A stretch of DNA of 11,441 nucleotides. Origin: Gammaproteobacteria bacterium. Lineage in GTDB: Bacteria > Pseudomonadota > Gammaproteobacteria > DSM-16500. The notes beneath the pieces were generated by a model. It searched no databases. It was not told the DNA's origin and was given only the letters and a program-made list of their open reading frames with translations. The stretch is taken from the NCBI GenBank assembly GCA_009885665.1, contig VFKI01000031.1, positions 1-11,441 on the forward strand. The letters run 5' to 3'. This document shows, piece after piece, positions 6,901 through 11,441 of this stretch; positions within the stretch are counted from its first letter, which is position 1; every line of letters begins with the position of its first letter. A program made the position numbers and the translations under genes.

Positions 6901-8786
6901 CGATGACTGGCGTGCGCCATATCAAAATCACTGATCCACGCAATACTGCCATCACGGAAAATCACTTGATGCGGCCGTTCGCCCAACACGCGTAATCCCA
7001 TATTTTCCAATGTTGGCAAAACATCAGATAGTGCAATCGTGTGTTCAGTATGAAATAACTTTAAACGTAACCCCGTGGTACCCGTACCCGATTTATAAAA
7101 CAACATTTCCAATGGATTTTGTGACGATAAAGATTCAATTTTTTTCAAATCATCAATTGCTGCACGCGGTAAGTAATGTTCCGTATAGCTTGCCGGAAAG
7201 GCTTTACGATATTTAGCAAAGTAACGCAAGCCATCCGCTTCACCAAATTCATTTAATAATTGAATTTTTAATTCATCTGACCATGACGATGCCACCGAAC
7301 GCAATTGTTGCTCAAGGCGCTCGATGTTAAAAGTGACCGGCTCCTCTGGATTGACACGAATCACAAAATGAATGCGCGCTAATACGGAATCGGAAAGATA
7401 CGTGGTAAACGAAGAATCAACGCCATGTAAAGCTTGTACCAAAATATCTTCCATCGCCAGCGATAATTCTGTATCACAAATTTCAACCGGTACATAAACA
7501 AGACATGAATAAAAACGGTCATAGGCATCTTTACGTAAAAATAGGCGAATGCGCTTTTTTTCTTGGAGATGCAAAATACCTTCCGTTAATTTCACTAATT
7601 CATCATGGCTCGCTTGGAACACATCATCGCGCGGCAACGTTTCCAACACATGAACAATTTCTTTACCATTATGGCTATCCGCAGGAAAACGAAAAGCTTT
7701 AATGACTTTTTCCACTTTAAGGCGTAGAAAAGGAATATAACGTGGGCTGGAATGATAAGCCGTTGAAGTATACAGACCAATGAAACGCCGCTCACCAATG
7801 AGTTCGCCCGCTTCATTAAAACGCTTTAAACCAATGTAATCGGTATAGGTGGCACGGTGTATGGTGGAGCGCGTGCCCGTTTTGGTGATAATGAGGATGT
7901 TTTCGCTACCAGCTAAACGGCGTGCCAATGGCGGCAAACCGGCATACCAACTTGAGCCATTGCTATTGATTTCTTCACGCAATACGCCTAAACCGCTGCC
8001 CGGAACAACTTGTAGCACGCGGTGATTATCACGCTCTGTGAACTGATAGTCACGGCAACCCAGAAAAGTAAAATGATTCGCAATCAACCACCGTAAAAAA
8101 TCTTTGGATTCGTTGACTTCAGCAAGCTCAACACTACTGGGTGGATACAGCGCTAACTCATTCAGTGATGCCTCCACCCGCGCCATCATACGAGGCCAAT
8201 CAGCAACAGCCGCGCGCACATCCGCTAAAACATGTTCAATTTCCAGTCGCAGCGTTTCCATAAAAGCAGAATCTGTTTGGCGATCGATCTCGATATGGAT
8301 AGGCGCTTCGGACAATTCGTCAGGCGCTCGCGTATCAACCGGCAAGAGTTCACAAATCTGAAATTGGGCATTACGCTTAACCTTGAGACCGCCAAAATGA
8401 ATCGCATAATGAATTTGTAGGTCATTGCGATTGAGCAACATGCGAATAGAGTCGACAAGAAAAGGAATGTCGTCGTGTGATACCTGGACGATGGTATGCG
8501 TTGATTGCCAACCATCCGTCGCCATGGTCGGATTAAATAAACGAACCTTGGCTTCACCCGGCTGGCGCTGCCAAATGAAATACCAGTGGGACAGCACAAT
8601 CCCTGCCAACGCCTCAATCGAATGTTCAGCGAGATCCTCTAGCGAACACGCCGCATAATAGCGCTTGGCAAACGCTTCAAGCAGCGCATGTTGTGCGGCA
8701 GGCACTCGATGATGTAAGGTAGAAAATACTTCGCTAATGATTTCTTCGCGATCCATATTATGCTCGGTTATCGTATTAGTCATCAT
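3912..8786 (-). CDS. gdhB: Large NAD-specific glutamate dehydrogenase
   Basis: This enzyme oxidatively deaminates glutamate to 2-oxoglutarate and ammonia with NAD, feeding amino-acid carbon into the TCA cycle. At 1624 residues it has the length of the bacterial 180-kDa GDH class. The N-terminal half (to about 700) carries the ACT-like regulatory regions, with blocks such as HDDIPFLVDSIRMLLNR near 105. The catalytic part begins near 800 with RGGLRWSDRREDFRTEVLG (about 820) and continues with VGAKGGFFPK carrying the substrate Lys (about 855), the Rossmann loop GIGDMAGDVFGNGML (about 990), GGIGTFVKA (about 1103) and CEGGNLGLTQLGR (about 1142). The C-terminal third is helical, as in the family. 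The start is uncertain: ATG at 8786 has only a distant GAGG; ATGs at 8783 and 8756 are alternatives. It has its own upstream promoter. No frameshift or internal stop was seen. The symbol follows Pseudomonas usage. Confidence 0.95.
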   Translation of the reverse strand: MMTNTITEHNMDREEIISEVFSTLHHRVPAAQHALLEAFAKRYYAACSLEDLAEHSIEALAGIVLSHWYFIWQRQPGEAKVRLFNPTMATDGWQSTHTIVQVSHDDIPFLVDSIRMLLNRNDLQIHYAIHFGGLKVKRNAQFQICELLPVDTRAPDELSEAPIHIEIDRQTDSAFMETLRLEIEHVLADVRAAVADWPRMMARVEASLNELALYPPSSVELAEVNESKDFLRWLIANHFTFLGCRDYQFTERDNHRVLQVVPGSGLGVLREEINSNGSSWYAGLPPLARRLAGSENILIITKTGTRSTIHRATYTDYIGLKRFNEAGELIGERRFIGLYTSTAYHSSPRYIPFLRLKVEKVIKAFRFPADSHNGKEIVHVLETLPRDDVFQASHDELVKLTEGILHLQEKKRIRLFLRKDAYDRFYSCLVYVPVEICDTELSLAMEDILVQALHGVDSSFTTYLSDSVLARIHFVIRVNPEEPVTFNIERLEQQLRSVASSWSDELKIQLLNEFGEADGLRYFAKYRKAFPASYTEHYLPRAAIDDLKKIESLSSQNPLEMLFYKSGTGTTGLRLKLFHTEHTIALSDVLPTLENMGLRVLGERPHQVIFRDGSIAWISDFDMAHASHREIDVNAVRDSFQDAFTHIWFRHAEDDAFNQLVFTASLSWCEVAVLRAYTRYLRQTGFTFSHEYVARTLVNQPEVTRALIALFQVRFSPEYEGQLVRPPIEPLLNKIQHALDGITSLDEDRIIRRLLEVIQATIRTNFFQKTSNGDHKSWISFKFNPAKISDLPLPRPMYEIFVYSPRVEGVHLRGGKVARGGLRWSDRREDFRTEVLGLMKAQQVKNSVIVPVGAKGGFFPKQLPVEGDRDAIMQEAIYCYTTFIRGLLDITDNICDGEVVPPLHVVRYDDDDPYLVVAADKGTATFSDIANSISKEYNFWLKDAFASGGSAGYDHKKMGITARGAWESVKRHFRELGLNPMTTDFTVVGIGDMAGDVFGNGMLQSPHIRLVAAYNHMHIFIDPNPDATASFAERKRLFELPRSAWSDYKAELISPGGGVFSRSAKSIAITAEMKKTFGITADTLVPNELIRTLLKAPVDLIWNGGIGTFVKASFETHAEVGDRNNDGLRVNGNELTARVVCEGGNLGLTQLGRVEYSLTGGVIYTDFIDNSAGVDCSDHEVNLKILFNMLIDAGQMTLEERNILLEKMTDEIAQSVLRDNYEQTQMLSLEASVASQTMDLLRRYMAEMEKRGRIDRVLEFLPSEKVLQERKINGQGLMRPEIAVMLSYSKMFLKQDILASSLPEDPWFTHHLSLAFPESLRQTYLPQMKNHSLRREIIATQLGKHVTDHMGINFVERLHRETGASVEAVLRAFVTVESIYQTKDLWQQIEALDYRVNTGVQQKMMLQIYYLVRRATRWMLRNRKPPLDLQETIECFAPLISGLVERLPELLPENDRTIMEQEIQDLLAQGVPEVLSKRITTCNILFTSLDIVEAALRHDFDVSDMARVYYALGMRLDLNWLRDQMNAYQTETVWDELGRSSFRDDLDRAQRKLGVSVLLIKDEAGKEENKEMAIAARLEAWLAHHHSMITRWSDMLNELRATQGNEFVSYSVVLRELSDFAQTV

Positions 8787-9046
8787 CGATTAAGGTCGCC
8801 TCGTCAGAGTATTAGATTAAAAACGTAACAGTAGATACGCACGCCTTCCACTGCATTAAAGCCTGCCTAGGGTGCAAATAGTTACAACTTTCCTGAATGA
8901 TAGCGCGTGGCGACGGTAGGTTCAATTAAAAAGCTTGATATTGCTAATTTTTTGTAATAGACACGATGAATTATAGTATCTCAGATAAATAAATTGGAAT
9001 AGCGCGCATTCAATCGCAGTACTGGCTTCGCCAATTTAAGGGTAAG
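8787..9046. other. Intergenic region upstream of the GDH gene
   Basis: No convincing coding frame is visible here. The half nearest the GDH gene (8787-8896) would be the untranslated leader. The middle holds the promoter at 8897-8925. The far part is AT-rich up to 8999. At 8990-9038 the 8-bp inverted repeat TAAATTGG/CCAATTTA encloses the palindrome CAGTACTG (9017-9024) and lies eight bases from repeat copy 3. I recognised no riboswitch or tRNA structure. Confidence 0.6.
8897..8925 (-). promoter_or_regulatory. Sigma70-type promoter for the GDH gene
   Basis: On the minus strand TTGAAC (8920-8925, 4 of 6 consensus matches) is followed after exactly 17 bases by TATCAT (8897-8902, 5 of 6). Transcription would start near 8890, giving a leader of about 100 bases before the ATG at 8786. 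A second isolated TATAAT lies upstream at 8970-8975, but no good -35 box accompanies it. Confidence 0.5.
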
Positions 9047-9090
9047 CCGGGGGGAGAATCGCGATTCTCCCCCCGGAGCCCCCCATCGCG
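9047..9090 (-). repeat. Dispersed palindromic repeat, copy 3
   Basis: A perfect 30-base palindrome (9047-9076) has outer arms CC/GG, six G, the core AGAATCGCGATTCT and six C. After AG comes the tail of six C and ATCGCG, ending at 9090. Stem and tail runs are both six, the longest in the family. On the minus strand the tail comes first, 44 bases after the stop codon of the metallo-beta-lactamase-fold gene. The outer arms share no sequence with those of the other copies but pair perfectly. Confidence 0.92.
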
Positions 9091-9116
9091 AAAAGCCAAA
9101 AGATTTTTCTGAGAAG

Positions 9117-9138
9117 GCCGAGATTACGCCGAGATTAC
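9117..9138 (-). repeat. 11-bp tandem duplication across a stop codon
   Basis: GCCGAGATTAC occurs twice in a row (9117-9127 and 9128-9138). The second unit contains the stop codon of the metallo-beta-lactamase-fold gene and the first lies just beyond it. Like the 46-bp repeat at the GDH gene end, it duplicates a gene's final bases without changing the protein. Confidence 0.85.
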
Positions 9139-9986
9139 GGCACCGTCAGCGTGTCCCCTTCACACGGCACAATACAGCGCGTCTTACTTTGTAAATTATG
9201 CAACAATGCCTTGGCCACTGTCGCTTTTTGGGTAATATCCACATCTTGCTGGGCAGGATCATGATGATACAGACACACGCGCTTGACATGCGCATCATGC
9301 GCTAATTGCACCGCGCGCGCGACCGTGCTATGCCCCCAGCCTATTTTTTGATTATATTCACCATCAGAATAAGTGGCATCTACCACCGCCACATCAGCGG
9401 CATTTAAAAATGCAAGCAAATTATCATATTTTATTTGAGAAAATTGCGGATGGCTTACCGGCAATAATTCATTGTCGGTGATATAACAAAACGATTTCCC
9501 CTGCCAATCAAGCCTAAAACCTAAACTTCCCCCCGGGTGATGCAATGCATGGGTTGTCACCGAGACATTACCAATAAGCAATTTTTTACCCGCTGTCACA
9601 CAATGAAAATGCAGCGTAGCGGCAAATTCGTGTAAAGCAACAGGGAAATATACACTATTCATCTGACCCGCCAGCAGTGTTTGCATGTCCTGGTTGCCAT
9701 GCCGCATGCCATAAATGTCAAAAGTATTTTGTTTTTGATAGAGAGGGGAAAAAAAAGGCAATCCATGAATATGGTCAAAATGCGGATGACTAATAAATAA
9801 ATGCGCCGCAATTGGGGTATGCTGCAGACTGTCACCCAGCGATTTGATGCCCGTCCCTGCGTCAAAGATAAATAAATTTTCATCCGCAATCTTTACTGTG
9901 ACACAATTCGTATTGCCACCGTATTGCAAAGCGTTTTTACCCGGCACCGGCAACGTGCCGCGTACGCCCCAAAAATGTATTTGCAT
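9135..9986 (-). CDS. PhnP-like metallo-beta-lactamase-fold hydrolase
   Basis: This 283-residue protein has a di-metal hydrolase fold. The N-terminus HFWGVRGTLPVPG with YGGNTNCV and FDAGTGIKSLG (residues 4-51) is typical of the COG1235/PhnP group of phosphodiesterase-like enzymes. The metal ligands are in place: HPHFDH at 67-72, a His of the 146-150 HALHH stretch, Asp171 in YITDNE, and His241 in LYHHDP. WGHST (217-221) is a further conserved block. Phosphonate genes are absent nearby, so the substrate is unknown; a cyclic phosphodiester is a family-based guess. It has a strong ribosome site, AAGGA, six bases before ATG at 9986, and follows the DUF2147 gene after 31 bases, so the two are probably one transcript. 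No signal peptide is visible, so it should be cytoplasmic. Confidence 0.88.
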   Translation of the reverse strand: MQIHFWGVRGTLPVPGKNALQYGGNTNCVTVKIADENLFIFDAGTGIKSLGDSLQHTPIAAHLFISHPHFDHIHGLPFFSPLYQKQNTFDIYGMRHGNQDMQTLLAGQMNSVYFPVALHEFAATLHFHCVTAGKKLLIGNVSVTTHALHHPGGSLGFRLDWQGKSFCYITDNELLPVSHPQFSQIKYDNLLAFLNAADVAVVDATYSDGEYNQKIGWGHSTVARAVQLAHDAHVKRVCLYHHDPAQQDVDITQKATVAKALLHNLQSKTRCIVPCEGDTLTVP

Positions 9987-10017
9987 GGCATGTCCTTGCT
10001 ATGTGCGGAATGTCGTA

Positions 10018-10491
10018 TTATCCTTTACCCGACAACAAATCAACGCGATCCCATGTCTGCGTACGTCCAAATAAGGGGATACCGATATAGCCGTGCACAT
10101 TCAAATGACGACCATTATCACCCAAGCGCATGGAGACTTGATAAATTTTGCCATTTTCCGGATCCAAAATATGACCATGCTGCCACTCAGCGTCTTCTTT
10201 CGTTAAATCCGCTAAAATTTGCATGCCGACAACAGGCTGATTGTGTAACTCACCTTGACAAGCATCGCATAGCTTAGCTTGCGTTTCACCGGGTTTTGGA
10301 TAAATGCGTACGACCTTGCCCGCCAAATGCTGATCATCGATTTGCCAGATATGCACTATGCTTTTAGGTTGGCCGGTTTTATCGTCAATTGTTTTCCAAT
10401 AGCCGATAGGCGAATCGGCCGCAGCAGCCGCAAATACGTTGACAGAAAATAGTGTTGCTAAAACAGTTGTCGATAATAATTTAAATAGCAT
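10018..10491 (-). CDS. Secreted DUF2147 protein
   Basis: This 157-residue protein begins with a Sec signal peptide: Lys4, a hydrophobic stretch, then VFAAAAADSP, with cleavage likely near residues 21-25. The mature part follows the DUF2147 pattern of small exported proteins with no assigned reaction: GYWKTIDDKTGQPKS at 30-44, a CDAC pair (Cys75, Cys78) that could form a disulphide in the periplasm, ILDPENGKIY near 109, and the ending GYIGIPLFGRTQTWDRV. Its ribosome site is excellent: GGAGG six bases before ATG at 10491. The gene follows adk after 74 bases without an obvious terminator and precedes the metallo-hydrolase by 31 bases. I can name no function beyond the family. Confidence 0.87.
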   Translation of the reverse strand: MLFKLLSTTVLATLFSVNVFAAAAADSPIGYWKTIDDKTGQPKSIVHIWQIDDQHLAGKVVRIYPKPGETQAKLCDACQGELHNQPVVGMQILADLTKEDAEWQHGHILDPENGKIYQVSMRLGDNGRHLNVHGYIGIPLFGRTQTWDRVDLLSGKG

Positions 10492-10565
10492 GCAAGGCCT
10501 CCGTTCCCAATCAATGAAATAAAATAAAAATAAGTGATATTACCGTAGACATTCAGTGGCTCCCG

Positions 10566-11228
10566 CTAGTCACTGGTAGACACTGCAGATAACACATTAA
10601 AAATACGTTGACTCACCGCATCAACCGATCCTGTGCCATCAATCGTCAACAAACGCGGTGCTTGTTGATCGTTTAAATCAGAATAATATTTGACCAAAGG
10701 TTCAGTCGTCGCATGATACAGCGCAATACGTTTTTTGACCGTTTCTTCCTCATCATCCGGACGTTGCACCAGGGGCTCACCCGTCACATCATCACGATCA
10801 GCCACTTTTGGAGGATGATAAAACGTATGATAAACGCGACCTGAAGCAGGATGTACGCGCCGACCACTGAGACGTGCTAACAGCTGCGTATCGGGGACGC
10901 GAATTTCTAGCACCGCATCAATTGCAATGTGATTATCACGCAAAGCATCCGCCTGCGGAATGGTACGCGGAAAACCGTCGAGCAAAAAACCATTGGCACA
11001 ATCCGCTTGCACAATTCGCTCGGCTACCAACGCAATCATGACGTCATCGGGCACGAGTTTGCCATCGGCCACAATTTGTTTAACGGTATTGCCTAAAGGC
11101 GTACCGCTTTGGATGGCGGCACGTAACATGTCGCCGGTTGAAATAGCTGCAATATTATATTTATCGCGAATAAACCCAGCCTGGGTTCCCTTGCCCGCAC
11201 CAGGGCAGCCTAATAAAATGAGACGCAT
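10566..11228 (-). CDS. adk: Adenylate kinase
   Basis: Adk interconverts ATP plus AMP and two ADP in the cytoplasm and is normally essential. The 220-residue protein shows the P-loop GCPGAGKGTQ (residues 7-16; Cys8 replaces the more usual Ala), the AMP-binding STGDMLRA with Arg36, FLLDGFPRT at 81-89 with Arg88, and GRRVHPASGRVYH starting the long LID domain, which ends around DDEEETVKKR. The LID has no zinc-binding cysteines, as in other gammaproteobacterial long-form enzymes. The start ATG at 11228 follows GAGG at ten bases. The C-terminus runs a few residues beyond the 214 of the E. coli enzyme. It is the first gene of the minus-strand set visible here. Confidence 0.97.
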   Translation of the reverse strand: MRLILLGCPGAGKGTQAGFIRDKYNIAAISTGDMLRAAIQSGTPLGNTVKQIVADGKLVPDDVMIALVAERIVQADCANGFLLDGFPRTIPQADALRDNHIAIDAVLEIRVPDTQLLARLSGRRVHPASGRVYHTFYHPPKVADRDDVTGEPLVQRPDDEEETVKKRIALYHATTEPLVKYYSDLNDQQAPRLLTIDGTGSVDAVSQRIFNVLSAVSTSD

Positions 11229-11376
11229 TAACTCATTACCTCATAGCACATATGAAAAAGCTTTCGACTAATATAGTAGAAATTACATGGAAATAGCCAG
11301 TCTTTTTATCAAGACTTGTAACCATTCAGCACAATCTTCGAAAAATACCCGCGAGGCCAGAGGCAACCTGACTTTA
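11229..11376. other. Intergenic region upstream of adk
   Basis: No gene is seen. On the minus strand a possible -35 box TTGATA (11307-11312) lies 19 bases from TGTAAT (11282-11287), which is wider than ideal, so the adk promoter is only a suggestion. A small hairpin AGTCTT/AAGACT (11299-11316) overlaps the -35 box. CCTGAC at 11367-11372 is the reverse complement of GTCAGG at 11429-11434 on the other side of repeat copy 4. Confidence 0.35.
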
Positions 11377-11424
11377 CGCGATGGGGGTTTCCAAAGGGGG
11401 AGAATCGCGATTCTCCCCCTTTGG
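11377..11424 (+). repeat. Dispersed palindromic repeat, copy 4, inverted
   Basis: This copy is in the opposite orientation: the tail CGCGATGGGGG (11377-11387), then TTT, then a perfect 34-base palindrome (11391-11424) with outer arms CCAAA/TTTGG, five G, the core AGAATCGCGATTCT and five C. Stem and tail runs are again equal. It lies about 150 bases upstream of adk, not just after one of the visible genes. What it follows on its other side is outside the window. Confidence 0.92.
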
Positions 11425-11441
11425 TGGCGTCAGGCGGGCGA

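Noticed and set aside
8104..8658. Open frames antisense to the GDH gene
   Set aside because: They have no recognisable domains and are shadows of the long, well-conserved coding frame on the other strand.
8970..8975. TATAAT as the main GDH gene promoter
   Set aside because: No acceptable -35 box lies 16-18 bases upstream; the TTGAAC/TATCAT pair closer to the gene is better.
11299..11316. Hairpin AGTCTT/AAGACT as a terminator
   Set aside because: Only six base pairs, no T-run after it on either strand, and it overlaps the likely adk promoter area.
39..11424. The palindromic repeats as intrinsic (Rho-independent) terminators
   Set aside because: The stems are strong, but no T-tract follows on either strand in any copy, and copy 4 is upstream of adk in the opposite orientation.
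39..11424. The repeats as a CRISPR array
   Set aside because: The copies are hundreds to thousands of bases apart, differ in length, lack regular spacers and have no cas genes nearby.

Overview
This window reads as an ordinary, gene-dense piece of a bacterial chromosome. It most likely comes from a gammaproteobacterium of moderate to low GC. The asd / FimV-C-terminus / truA order is the gammaproteobacterial fimV locus, and the very large NAD-dependent glutamate dehydrogenase, YaiI and DUF2147 proteins fit the same assignment. A Legionellales/Coxiella-like lineage is possible, but the sequence alone does not prove it. There is no rRNA, tRNA, CRISPR array, integrase or transposase. All nine genes lie on the minus strand, so transcription runs from high to low coordinates.

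Layout in transcription order: adk (adenylate kinase), a secreted DUF2147 protein, a PhnP-like metallo-beta-lactamase-fold hydrolase, a 348-bp gap with a good sigma70-type promoter, the 1624-residue NAD-glutamate dehydrogenase, then a tightly packed cluster: an alpha/beta hydrolase of the haloalkane dehalogenase fold, asd, a miniature FimV-like membrane protein and truA. These last four overlap by 1 to 4 bases and are probably translationally coupled. After another structured gap comes yaiI. The central genes are housekeeping: amino-acid catabolism feeding 2-oxoglutarate (GDH), the aspartate branch to Lys/Met/Thr and diaminopimelate (Asd), tRNA modification (TruA) and nucleotide balance (Adk).

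The unusual content is between genes and at gene ends. (1) Four dispersed copies of one palindromic repeat (39-88, 636-680, 9047-9090, 11377-11424) share a fixed core AGAATCGCGATTCT (changed at the apex in copy 1), a G-run and C-run as arms, outer arms that differ between copies but always pair, and a one-sided tail reading CGCGAT plus a G-run. The G-run in the tail has the same length as the run in the stem in every copy (5, 4, 6 and 5). It looks like a REP-like, single-strand-hairpin repeat family. (2) The last 46 bp of the glutamate dehydrogenase gene are repeated twice more in tandem just past its stop codon. (3) The alpha/beta hydrolase aligns with haloalkane dehalogenases at a constant offset, but Gly replaces the nucleophilic Asp and Val replaces the halide-binding Asn. 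(4) The FimV homologue is reduced to one membrane helix and the C-terminal TPR-like motif. I saw no multi-gene defence or mobile system; the repeat family is the best candidate for something undescribed.
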